Below the pieces are notes generated by a model, which ran no database searches, was not told where the DNA came from, and worked only from the letters and a program-made list of their open reading frames with translations. A stretch of DNA of 25,911 bases from contig NZ_JAMONU010000175.1 in the NCBI RefSeq assembly GCF_027066465.1, positions 1 through 25,911 on the forward strand, in the 5' to 3' direction. Below, piece by piece: positions 5,412 to 12,391 of the stretch. Numbering within the stretch: position 1 is the stretch's first letter; each line of letters opens with the position of its first letter. A program made the translations under genes and the position numbers. The stretch comes from Thermococcus sp. GTDB taxonomy: Archaea; Methanobacteriota_B; Thermococci; Thermococcales; Thermococcaceae.

Positions 5412-5975
5412 ATGAGGAGGATGATAGACATAGTCAGGGAGGCAAGGAAGGTTGAGGAGAAGACCGAGAAGGACTACAGGAAGCTCCTCAAGAAGCTCGA
5501 CAAGCCCGAGTACGCCGACTTAAGGGGACTTATTCTGAGGCTCGCGATAGACACGGCCTTTCACAAGAGGCTGATGGAAGCCCTTGAAAAGGCCTACGAC
5601 GATGCCGTCAAGCTCGTTAGCGAGTACATGGGGGAGCAGAGGAATGAAGACATAGCCCTCATTCCGGGCGTCCCAACCCTCGTCATGCCCATGGGCTTCG
5701 GGCCAATAGGGGCAAGAGTTCCGCCGGAGGAGGTTATTGAAGAGTTCCTCAAGAACTTCCCGAGCGAGGTAGTTCTCCCCGACAGTGAAGAAAAGCTCAT
5801 TGAGATACTGAGAAGGTACGCTGAGGAAGAGGGCAGGATGAAGGAACTCTACGATGAGCTATCGAGGAGGGCGTTCCACCCTGTCGTTAGGGAGCTCGTG
5901 AGGGAGCTTAAGAGAAACGAGGAGCAGCACGAGGAGCTGGTGAAGGGGCTCGTGGAGAAGTACTCTAAAGGCTGA
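5412..5975 (+). CDS. Conserved alpha-helical protein with ferritin-like features
   Basis: A 187-residue, highly charged, mostly helical protein; no certain family. Two N-terminal helices (about 1-28 and 36-75, with FHKRLMEALEKAY) and two C-terminal helices (about 120-148 with AEEEGRMKELYDEL, and 150-185 with NEEQHEELVKGL) could form a four-helix bundle. Acidic and histidine residues, including an ExxH in the last helix, recall ferritin/rubrerythrin di-iron sites. The second helix has DxxxH rather than ExxH, so metal binding is uncertain. A Gly/Pro-rich hydrophobic linker with PMGFGPIGARVP separates the halves. ATG 5412 is chosen because GGTGAT lies 4 bases before it. Its 3' end overlaps the convergent LysO gene by 11 bases. 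Confidence 0.7.
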   Translation: MRRMIDIVREARKVEEKTEKDYRKLLKKLDKPEYADLRGLILRLAIDTAFHKRLMEALEKAYDDAVKLVSEYMGEQRNEDIALIPGVPTLVMPMGFGPIGARVPPEEVIEEFLKNFPSEVVLPDSEEKLIEILRRYAEEEGRMKELYDELSRRAFHPVVRELVRELKRNEEQHEELVKGLVEKYSKG

Positions 5976-6546
5976 GCATCAGGGGGACGACAAAGGGGAC
6001 GAGGGCCGTTAGGATGAAGCCGTGAACGAAAGCTACAAGCGCCACTTCCCTTCCCCCGAACTTTCTTATTATTGGAAGCGTCGTGTCCATCGTCGTTGCC
6101 CCGCCCATTGAAACGGCCTTTTTCGGGTCTGTTCTCTTTGAGGCAATTGGATAGAGGAGAATCGTGAAGATTTCCCTGAAGAGGTTCCCGAGGAAGCCAA
6201 CCGCGCCGTAAACCGCTGAGTACTGCGCTATCAGGGGACCCGTTAGCGAGTACCATCCACAGCCGGCCCCGATTGCGAGGCCCCACTTCGGGTTTATGCC
6301 GAGGACCAGCGATGCCGCAAGTCCGCCGAAAAGGGAACCCGCGAGGGTCTTCATCGGGAGCGTCAGAGCCTCACGTCCGAGCTTTTTGATTTCTCCGCTT
6401 TCAAAGTTGAGGCCGAGGTCAACCCCTATGAGGAATATCAAAACGTAGAGCATCACCTCGTAGGCGTTCCCGAAGTTCGGCTCCAAGAAGTGCCCAGCGA
6501 GAATACCTAGGGTGAGGGCCGTCAGCACGAGGTAGAGGAATCTCAT
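5965..6546 (-). CDS. LysO-family exporter, large C-terminal half
   Basis: A 193-residue, very hydrophobic membrane protein with about five to six transmembrane spans. Segments GCGWYSLTGPLI and GGATTMDTTLPI are typical of the C-terminal part of LysO (DUF340), the E. coli family that exports lysine and its toxic analogue thialysine. The E. coli protein is one chain of about 300 residues; here the N-terminal part is the separate upstream gene, with a 4-base ATGA overlap at 6543-6546. The two products presumably assemble into one transporter. The substrate in this organism is not shown by sequence. The 3' end overlaps the convergent ferritin-like gene. Confidence 0.82.
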   Translation of the reverse strand: MRFLYLVLTALTLGILAGHFLEPNFGNAYEVMLYVLIFLIGVDLGLNFESGEIKKLGREALTLPMKTLAGSLFGGLAASLVLGINPKWGLAIGAGCGWYSLTGPLIAQYSAVYGAVGFLGNLFREIFTILLYPIASKRTDPKKAVSMGGATTMDTTLPIIRKFGGREVALVAFVHGFILTALVPFVVPLMLSL

Positions 6547-6779
6547 CTCCCCACCCCCGCAAGGAGCAGGCTTCCCGCTATCGTGAAGATTGCGAAGAGC
6601 AGTGATGAGCCGAAGAGCCAGAGGCCGCTTACGTGAACCTCTCCGGTTTTAACCCCGAGAAAGAAAACCATCGCGAGCAGGGAAGCGCTGACGGGGAGGT
6701 CGATTTTGAAACGCCTCCCTGCTTTTCTCATGACGTAGCCAGCGACGATTCCCGCGATTAGGGGTATGAAGATGTTCAT
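6543..6779 (-). CDS. LysO-family exporter, small N-terminal half
   Basis: A 78-residue protein with about three transmembrane segments (residues 3-15, 30-43 and 53-75) separated by a short basic loop with RKAGRRFKIDLP and the segment FFLGVKTG. Size, hydrophobicity and position match the N-terminal module of LysO (DUF340). It overlaps the large half by ATGA, giving a two-gene transporter. The reading frames are intact on both sides and the junction is a clean stop/start overlap, so this looks like an evolved split rather than a recent frameshift. AGGTCTGA before ATG 6779 is a weak ribosome-binding site. Confidence 0.78.
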   Translation of the reverse strand: MNIFIPLIAGIVAGYVMRKAGRRFKIDLPVSASLLAMVFFLGVKTGEVHVSGLWLFGSSLLFAIFTIAGSLLLAGVGR

Positions 6780-6800
6780 GGTCAGACCTAAATCAGAGTG

Positions 6801-6815
6801 CTAATAAAAGTATCG
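6801..6815 (-). promoter_or_regulatory. Predicted promoter of the split lysO genes
   Basis: The minus strand reads CGATACTTTTATTAG, with a TATA-like TTTTATTA centred near 6806. The expected start lies close to 6780, directly before the ATG at 6779, so the transcript may be leaderless or nearly so. Confidence 0.45.
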
Positions 6816-6819
6816 AAGG

Positions 6820-6876
6820 GGCTCGGAGGGTGTTCACGTCATCACAGTTCAGCATGCTTGCTATTCTTCATCGCCC
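6820..6876 (-). ncRNA. Candidate C/D box guide RNA (2'-O-methylation)
   Basis: The minus strand shows, in order: box C GCGATGA (6874-6868, one mismatch to RTGATGA), a 15-base guide, a perfect box D' CTGA (6852-6849), a 3-base spacer, a perfect box C' GTGATGA (6845-6839), a 12-base guide CGTGAACACCCT and box D CCGA (6826-6823, one mismatch to CTGA). The 3-base D'-C' spacer and 12-base guide are the usual archaeal architecture. A strong BRE/TATA at 6912-6897 predicts transcription starting near 6874, right at box C. The RNA would bind L7Ae, Nop5 and fibrillarin. I could not assign the methylation targets. Confidence 0.55.
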
Positions 6877-6896
6877 GGAGGAGTTTGAGCGGAGGG

Positions 6897-6912
6897 TTTT
6901 AAACGTTTCCCG
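6897..6912 (-). promoter_or_regulatory. Predicted promoter of the C/D box RNA
   Basis: The minus strand reads GGGAAACGTTTAAAACCC, a purine-rich BRE and TATA-like GTTTAAAA centred near 6900. A start 25-27 bases downstream falls at about 6874, the first base of the candidate box C. No protein-coding start follows in the next 90 bases. Confidence 0.55.
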
Positions 6913-6953
6913 AAAATCGCTCGCTTTCTCATTTTCTAACGCGAAACTTTGAG

Positions 6954-6968
6954 AGTCAAGGTTTTTAT
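6954..6968 (+). promoter_or_regulatory. Predicted promoter of the alanine aminotransferase gene
   Basis: The plus strand has GAGTCAAGGTTTTTATG, with a TATA-like GTTTTTAT centred near 6964. The expected start near 6990 leaves a leader of about 12 bases containing GGTGG before ATG 7002. Confidence 0.45.
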
Positions 6969-7001
6969 GATGAACGTCTCAACATTCGGGCGGTGGTCGT
7001 T

Positions 7002-8198
7002 ATGATCAGGGCATCGGACAGGGCGATGGGTGTTGAGTACGCGATTAGAGACGTCGTTCTCCCCGCGAGGGAGCTTGAGAGAAAGGGTATAAAGGTCATA
7101 AGGCTCAACATTGGGGACCCGGGGAAGTACGACTTCCAGCCCCCGAAGCACATGAAGGAAGCCTACTGTCGCGCCATTGAGGAGGGCCACAACTACTACG
7201 GGCCGAGCGAGGGTTTACCCGAGATGAGGGAGGCCGTCGTTAAGAGGGAGAAGTGGAAGAACGGCGTGGACATAACGCCGGACGACGTCCGCGTCACAAC
7301 TGCCGTAACCGAGGCGCTCCAGCTCATATTCGGCTCGCTCCTCAACCCCGGCGACAACATACTCGTCCCAAGTCCGAGCTATCCCCCCTATGTCGGCCTC
7401 GTCAAGTTCTATGGGGCGGAGCCGAGGGAGTACATGACGGTCGAGGAGAACGGCTGGCAGCCGGACATAGACGACATGAGGAAGCTGATAGACGAGAGAA
7501 CTAAGGCAATAGCCGTCATAAACCCTAACAACCCGACCGGGGCGCTCTACGAGAAGAAGACTATCAAGGCGATACTCGATTTAGCTGGAGAGTACGACCT
7601 GCCGGTTATAAGCGACGAGATTTATGATTTGATGACCTACGAGGGCAAGCACGTTTCCCCCGGCTCGCTCACGAAGGACGTCCCGGTTATAGTGATGAAC
7701 GGCCTCTCGAAGGTCTACTTCGCCACCGGCTGGCGTCTGGGCTACTTCTACTACGTTGACCCCGAGAACAAGCTTGAAGAGGTGAGGGAGGCGATAGACA
7801 AGCTCATGCGCATAAGGATATGCCCGAACACGCCGGCCCAGTTCGCCGCTATAGCCGGCTTGACGGGCCCGATGGACTACCTTGAGGAGTACATGAAGAA
7901 GCTCCGCGAGAGGAGGGACTACATATACAAGCGCATCAACGAGATTCCCGGTGTCAGCGCTGTCAAACCGCAGGGAGCGTTCTACATCTTCCCGAGGATT
8001 GAGGAAAGAAAGTGGAAGAACGACAAGGAGTTCGTGCTCGATGTCCTCCACGAGGCGCACGTCCTCTTCGTCCACGGCTCGGGCTTCGGAAGGGCCGGTG
8101 AGTGGCACTTCAGAATCGTCTTCCTCCCGCCGGTCGAGATACTCGAGGAGGCCATGGAGAAGTTCGAGGAGTTCATGAGGAAGAGGCTTGGGGCTTGA
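7002..8198 (+). CDS. Alanine aminotransferase
   Basis: A 398-residue PLP-dependent fold-type I aminotransferase that converts pyruvate and glutamate to alanine and 2-oxoglutarate. Alanine formation is a way for Thermococcales to dispose of reductant during fermentation. Visible are NPNNPTG (residues 174-180), the PLP-phosphate/pyridine aspartate in SDEIYD (D205), the Schiff-base lysine in GLSKVYF (K237) and the substrate arginine region TGWRLGY. From memory, sequence and length agree closely with the characterised P. furiosus AlaAT. ATG 7002 is chosen since GGTGGTC precedes it; the longest frame begins with the GTG in that element. It is followed by a strong hairpin terminator. Confidence 0.92.
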   Translation: MIRASDRAMGVEYAIRDVVLPARELERKGIKVIRLNIGDPGKYDFQPPKHMKEAYCRAIEEGHNYYGPSEGLPEMREAVVKREKWKNGVDITPDDVRVTTAVTEALQLIFGSLLNPGDNILVPSPSYPPYVGLVKFYGAEPREYMTVEENGWQPDIDDMRKLIDERTKAIAVINPNNPTGALYEKKTIKAILDLAGEYDLPVISDEIYDLMTYEGKHVSPGSLTKDVPVIVMNGLSKVYFATGWRLGYFYYVDPENKLEEVREAIDKLMRIRICPNTPAQFAAIAGLTGPMDYLEEYMKKLRERRDYIYKRINEIPGVSAVKPQGAFYIFPRIEERKWKNDKEFVLDVLHEAHVLFVHGSGFGRAGEWHFRIVFLPPVEILEEAMEKFEEFMRKRLGA

Positions 8199-8213
8199 GG
8201 CCCCTCTTTTTAT
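8190..8213 (+). terminator. Hairpin plus T-run terminator after the aminotransferase gene
   Basis: GGGGC (8190-8194), loop TTGAG, GCCCC (8200-8204), then TCTTTTTAT. The hairpin overlaps the aminotransferase stop codon, and its T-run overlaps the stop of the convergent ThiS/MoaD-like gene, so it should block transcription into that gene. Confidence 0.65.
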
Positions 8214-8413
8214 CCCCCAGAAACGACCGGGATTACCTCTATTTCAATTCCGTCCTCGACTTTTTCATCCTCGAGGACAACCCTTCCGTCAATCCTCGCT
8301 ATAGCGCTCTCGGTGTTGAAGCCAACCTCCCTGAGGATATCCGCCACTGTCATGTCCTTCCTCCACTCGACTTCCCTCTCGATTCCCCTTCCGAGGACTT
8401 TGACCTTAATCAT
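8210..8413 (-). CDS. ThiS/MoaD-like ubiquitin-fold sulfur-carrier protein
   Basis: A 67-residue beta-grasp protein that ends in Gly-Gly. This is the C-terminus that E1-like enzymes adenylate and thiocarboxylate in MoaD, ThiS, TtuB and SAMP proteins. Visible features are a first beta hairpin (MIKVKVLGRGIEREVEW), a helix with TVADILREVG, and the strand IEIEVIPVVSGG. ATG 8413 is chosen because GAGGTGGTGG precedes it; the longest frame starts at the GTG in that element. It starts 11 bases after the HPr-kinase-like gene ends, so the two form an operon. Possible roles are molybdopterin/tungstopterin synthesis, tRNA thiolation or protein tagging; sequence alone does not choose. Confidence 0.82.
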   Translation of the reverse strand: MIKVKVLGRGIEREVEWRKDMTVADILREVGFNTESAIARIDGRVVLEDEKVEDGIEIEVIPVVSGG

Positions 8414-8424
8414 CTTCCACCACC

Positions 8425-9342
8425 TCACGTGAAGAGAACGGTCCTCTTAAAAACGTCCCTGTGGTTTCCGAAGGCCTCGAACATCTTCCCCGAATAGCTC
8501 TCAACGGCAGAATCCAGCAGTTCTTCGAGGTTGTAGTTTATCTCCTCGCTCATCGGCATGTAGAGCGGTGCAGGCTCGTAGTAGTCCATCCCCTTGAGAA
8601 GCGACGTCGAGAAGTACCAGAGGGTCTTCTTAATCTTCCTCCCTCTGACAGGTGAAAAGCTGGCGTCTCCCCCTCCAAAGGCCGCGTGGAGGACTATAAT
8701 CTTCTCAACCTCAACGCCCTTCTTGAGGAGCCTCCTCCGCTCTGTGCTCTCCAAATCCACTATCCTGTAACCGCTCCTCGTGGTCTCGTCGTAGTCTATC
8801 GAGACGCCGTAGACGTCCTCAATCCTCGGGTCGTAGACGAGGACCTCGGTTCCTCCGATGACGTAGAGCTTCCCCTCGCGGACGTCAACGACCGTGTTCT
8901 CGGTGCTGAGAACGTCCAGACCTTCCGAAACCGCTATGGCTGAAATCGTGCTCTTTCCTGTATGTGGATATCCAACGAACAGAACGGCCCTCCCGCTGGG
9001 GTTTACCACGCTGACCGAGTCGGTTACAAAAATTCTGCCCTTTCTGGCTCCAGCCCTTGCAGTGGCTTGGAGGAGGAAGAAAACCGGTGCCTCGTTCTTG
9101 TAGGCAGAGGGAACGGCGGACTCGAGCTTGTAGCGGTCCTTTCCGTTGACGTCGTACATCGAGCTGAAGACCCTAAACGAATCCCCCTTGAAGCGCTCGA
9201 TGATTATGTCGGGCTTTATCTCGGCCCTGAGAACGTCCGGCAGATAGCGTCGGGCAAAAAGCGTTCTAAAGCCGTCAACGAAGCCGTCGTCGAGCTCGCC
9301 ATCGAAGAGAACACCGACACCTCCGACGCTCAGCATCGTCAT
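8425..9342 (-). CDS. P-loop protein related to HPr kinase/PEP carboxykinase-type ATPases
   Basis: About 305 residues. The core has a clear Walker A GYPHTGKST (residues 124-132), preceded by a strand with GRAVLFV and followed by the segment LSTENTVVDVREGKLYVIGG. This order resembles HprK-like kinases. The N-terminal ~110 residues are a separate domain I do not recognise, and the C-terminal ~100 residues are also unassigned, with FGGGDASFSPVRGRKI. No HPr or PTS protein is expected in Thermococcales, so the substrate is unknown. ATG 9342 is chosen since AGGT lies 5 bases upstream; ATG 9336 is an alternative. It is divergent from topA and co-directional with the ThiS/MoaD-like gene. Confidence 0.65.
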   Translation of the reverse strand: MTMLSVGGVGVLFDGELDDGFVDGFRTLFARRYLPDVLRAEIKPDIIIERFKGDSFRVFSSMYDVNGKDRYKLESAVPSAYKNEAPVFFLLQATARAGARKGRIFVTDSVSVVNPSGRAVLFVGYPHTGKSTISAIAVSEGLDVLSTENTVVDVREGKLYVIGGTEVLVYDPRIEDVYGVSIDYDETTRSGYRIVDLESTERRRLLKKGVEVEKIIVLHAAFGGGDASFSPVRGRKIKKTLWYFSTSLLKGMDYYEPAPLYMPMSEEINYNLEELLDSAVESYSGKMFEAFGNHRDVFKRTVLFT

Positions 9343-9360
9343 CAACGACCTTTCAGTCAG

Positions 9361-9396
9361 CGGGTTATAAACCCTTCGTCGGAGGTTTTTTATAGA
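9361..9396. promoter_or_regulatory. Shared divergent promoter of topA and the P-loop gene
   Basis: Two TATA-like elements, each readable on both strands: the near-palindrome GGGTTATAAACCC (9363-9375) and GGTTTTTTATAGAGG (about 9384-9398). For topA, the left element predicts a start near 9394 with a leader of about 28 bases. For the minus-strand gene, the right element (CTCTATAAAAAACC) predicts a start near 9365 with a leader of about 23 bases. The transcripts would diverge from overlapping complexes that could exclude each other. Confidence 0.5.
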
Positions 9397-9421
9397 GGGC
9401 CTCCAATCGAGGACGAGGCCT

Positions 9422-11560
9422 ATGGTCACGCTCATCATAGCCGAGAAGCCCAACGTCGCGAGAAAAATAGCCTACGCCCTAGCCGAGGGAAAACCCGTCC
9501 GGAAGACGATAGGGAAGGTAAGTTATTACGAGTTCACCCGCGATGGAAAGAAGGTGATAGTTGCTCCAGCCGTTGGTCATCTCTTCTCCCTCGCTCCGAA
9601 GACCAAGACCTACGGTTACCCCGTCTTTGACATCGAATGGGTTCCCGTTTACGTCGCCGAGAAGGGCAAGGGCTACGCGAAAGACTACATCAAGGCCCTC
9701 GCAACCCTTGCGAAGAAAGCCGATGAGTTCATAGTCGCCTGCGACTACGACACGGAGGGCGAGGTTATCGGCTACACGGCTCTGAAATACGCCTGCGGCG
9801 TCGACCCTTCGAAGGCCAAGCGCATGAAGTTCTCGGCGTTGACGAAGAAGGACCTTCTCAAAGCCTGGTACAACCTTGAGCCGACGATAAACTTCGGAAT
9901 GGCAGATGCGGGAATAGCACGCCATGTCCTCGACTGGTACTGGGGCGTGAACCTCTCGAGGGCTTTAACATCGGCCATAAAGCGCGCCAGCGGGAAGTGG
10001 ATGGTTCTCTCCACCGGAAGGGTTCAGGGACCTACGCTCAAGTTTCTGGTGGAGCGGGAAAAGGAAATCCAGAACTTCAAGCCGAAACCGTACTGGGTCA
10101 TCAAGATGATTCTTGAGAAAGAGGGCAAGCAGTACACGGCAACCTACGAGAAGGACAAGATATGGGACGAGGAGGAGGCGAAGAGAATCGTCCAGGAGGC
10201 CAAGAAGGGGCCGGCCTTCATCGAGAAAGTTGAAGTGAAGCAGCAGAAGAGGAATCCTCCAGTGCCCTTCGACCTCGGAACTCTTCAGAGGGAAGCTTAT
10301 TCTGCCTTTGGATATTCCCCTAAAAAGACACTAGAGCTCGCACAGCGCTTGTATGAGCGGGGGCTCTCGAGCTACCCGAGAACAAGCTCGCAGAAGCTCC
10401 CCAAGAACCTCAACTTCCGCTCGATACTGCAGAACCTCGCGAAGTTGCCGGAGTACAAGCCCTTCGCCCACGAGCTTCTGGGCAAGGGCAACCTCAAGCC
10501 CGTTGAGGGCAAGAAGGAAGACCCGGCGCATCCGGCAATCTACCCCACCGGTGAGCTTCCAAAGCCCGGCGAGCTGAGTAAGGACGAGAAGAACATCTAC
10601 GACCTCATTGTAAGGCGCTTCCTGGCGCTCTTCATGGAGCCGGCGGTGAGGGAGAGCGTGAAGGTAATCATAAACTCCAACAACCACCGCTTCATCCTGA
10701 GCGGTGCGAGAACCCTCAAGGAGGGCTGGCTGAAGGTTTACGGGAAGTACGTCAAGTTCGACGAGGTTATTTTGCCCCAGTTCAGGGAAGGCGAACCCGT
10801 CAAGGTCGTCCAGATTAAGCGCGAGAAGAAGAAAACGAAACCTCCCGCTCGCTATTCCCCAGCGGCCGTAATCAAGAAGATGGAGGATTTGGGAATAGGA
10901 ACGAAGGCGACGCGCGCGCAAATCCTCGAAACCCTCTACCAGAGGGGCTACATCGAGGGCAGAAGAGCAATAAGGGTTACCCCCCTCGGCATGCGCGTCG
11001 TGGAAGCGCTTGAGAAAAACGTTCCCGACATAGTCAGCGTTGAACTCACGAGGGCCTTTGAGGAGAAGATGGAGGAGATAATGGCCGGAAAGGCAAAGAA
11101 GGACGAGGTAATAGAGGAGAGCAAGGAGCAGCTGATTAAAATCCTCAAGGTCTTCAAGGAGAAGGAACTGGACATCGGAAAGATGCTCCTTGAGACGACG
11201 GGAACGGGCGTTACGACCTCGAAGGACTCCATTAAGGTGGAGAAATCGAAGATGCCATCCGCGAAATCCGGGACGGAAGAGCCGAAGAAGACCAAGTCCC
11301 CTGAGAGGCGTTTAGTCCTCGGGAAGTGTCCCAAGTGCGGCGGCGACTTGGTTCTCAAATACAACAGGAAAACCGGCAAGCGCTTCGTCGGTTGCTCCAA
11401 CTGGCCGAAGTGCGACGTTACCTATCCTATACTCCAGCGCGGTGAAGTTATTCCCACCGGCAAAACCTGTTGCAACGGTGCCCCGGTTGTAAAGATTCGG
11501 GAGAAGGGCAGGGAGTACGAGATTTGCCTCGACATGAACTGCAAGGACTGGAAGCGATAG
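9422..11560 (+). CDS. topA: DNA topoisomerase, type IA (archaeal TopA/Topo III group)
   Basis: A 712-residue type IA topoisomerase that relaxes negatively supercoiled or single-strand-containing DNA by cutting one strand and forming a 5'-phosphotyrosine. The N-terminal Toprim domain shows the glutamate in IIAEKPNVARKIA (E8) and the metal-binding DYDTE (108-112). The active-site tyrosine is in GLSSYPRTSS (Y318). The body extends to about residue 590, then a low-complexity Lys/Ser linker leads to a zinc-ribbon tail with CPKCGG, GCSNWPKC and a final Cys-rich segment. No reverse-gyrase helicase module is present. The start has only a weak GAGG ribosome-binding site. The next gene follows after 30 bases. 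Confidence 0.93.
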   Translation: MVTLIIAEKPNVARKIAYALAEGKPVRKTIGKVSYYEFTRDGKKVIVAPAVGHLFSLAPKTKTYGYPVFDIEWVPVYVAEKGKGYAKDYIKALATLAKKADEFIVACDYDTEGEVIGYTALKYACGVDPSKAKRMKFSALTKKDLLKAWYNLEPTINFGMADAGIARHVLDWYWGVNLSRALTSAIKRASGKWMVLSTGRVQGPTLKFLVEREKEIQNFKPKPYWVIKMILEKEGKQYTATYEKDKIWDEEEAKRIVQEAKKGPAFIEKVEVKQQKRNPPVPFDLGTLQREAYSAFGYSPKKTLELAQRLYERGLSSYPRTSSQKLPKNLNFRSILQNLAKLPEYKPFAHELLGKGNLKPVEGKKEDPAHPAIYPTGELPKPGELSKDEKNIYDLIVRRFLALFMEPAVRESVKVIINSNNHRFILSGARTLKEGWLKVYGKYVKFDEVILPQFREGEPVKVVQIKREKKKTKPPARYSPAAVIKKMEDLGIGTKATRAQILETLYQRGYIEGRRAIRVTPLGMRVVEALEKNVPDIVSVELTRAFEEKMEEIMAGKAKKDEVIEESKEQLIKILKVFKEKELDIGKMLLETTGTGVTTSKDSIKVEKSKMPSAKSGTEEPKKTKSPERRLVLGKCPKCGGDLVLKYNRKTGKRFVGCSNWPKCDVTYPILQRGEVIPTGKTCCNGAPVVKIREKGREYEICLDMNCKDWKR

Positions 11561-11590
11561 CCTTATCTTTGCTCAGGATGAGTCCGTATC

Positions 11591-12391
11591 ATGGACGAAT
11601 GGGAGAGAACAGCAAAGGTTCTGCTGGCCAACGCCCGTGAGCTTCTTGAAAGGCTCCGCGACGAGGTCAGGCTGAACGAGGTAACGGTGGCAAGCCTCCT
11701 TGACGTCCAGTCAACCTTCGTCCTCGGTCTGGCGGACGCGAGCCTTTACGCCTTCTCAATGGGGTTAGACGATATCGTTGAGCGCTCCTATCGGTTATTC
11801 CTGGAAGGGTTGGAGGTTCTCAAGGCCGGCCACCTATTCATAAGCGAGCCTGAACTTGACCTGTGGCTTTCTCCCCTCAGGAACCTGAACCCGGAGAGGG
11901 GTTTTGTCCTTGACAGGCGCCTCTCGCTCCTCGGTGAGCCGAAGCCGACGATGGTCTGGGCCAACCGGGTGGTTCAGCTCAGGAACGCCCTCCACGGAAA
12001 ACCCGTTAGGGACCCTCTCAGGAGCATCGGCTACGGGATAGATAAAAGCGATAGGCGCTTTCCTGTTCTCTTGAAGGCAGTTAGAAGGCTTTACACGCTT
12101 TACCCTGCCCCAATAGATGAGACCGCGAGGCTTCTTGCCATTGAGCTTGGTTTGGGAATGGAAGAGAATCCCATTAAATGCTCCGACGGAACCTGCGAGG
12201 CAATAACCGAACTGCCGGACGTCTCGGCCTTTCGGAAAACGGTACTTGATGATGTTGAAATCTACTACCTCATCGAGAACCCAAAGGGTCTGCATTCCCC
12301 CTGGGGAAGCCTGAGCGTTGGGAAGGCGAGGGAGATAGTGGTTTTCTCAAGGAAGAAGGGAAAGGGGTTCAGGCTCAGAGGAGCTCCTTAA
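11591..12391 (+). CDS. Uncharacterised protein downstream of topA
   Basis: A 266-residue soluble protein I do not recognise. The N-terminal ~85 residues look helical and amphipathic (AKVLLANARELLERLRDE, then FVLGLADASLYAFSMGLDD). The middle contains NPERGFVLDRRLSLLGEPKP, and residue ~198 onward has a Cys pair in KCSDGTCEA that could bind metal or form a disulfide. The tail is basic (SRKKGKGFRLRG). No signal peptide or membrane span is visible. It lies 30 bases after topA with no promoter or terminator between, so co-transcription is likely. Its last 17 bases overlap the convergent geranylgeranyl reductase gene. Codon use resembles its neighbours. Confidence 0.8.
   Translation: MDEWERTAKVLLANARELLERLRDEVRLNEVTVASLLDVQSTFVLGLADASLYAFSMGLDDIVERSYRLFLEGLEVLKAGHLFISEPELDLWLSPLRNLNPERGFVLDRRLSLLGEPKPTMVWANRVVQLRNALHGKPVRDPLRSIGYGIDKSDRRFPVLLKAVRRLYTLYPAPIDETARLLAIELGLGMEENPIKCSDGTCEAITELPDVSAFRKTVLDDVEIYYLIENPKGLHSPWGSLSVGKAREIVVFSRKKGKGFRLRGAP

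Noticed and set aside
6896..6904. GTTTTAAAC, a core SurR half-motif GTTn3AAC upstream of the aminotransferase gene
   Set aside because: The extension GTT is missing on both strands, and the sequence is better explained as the TATA element of the candidate C/D box RNA on the minus strand.
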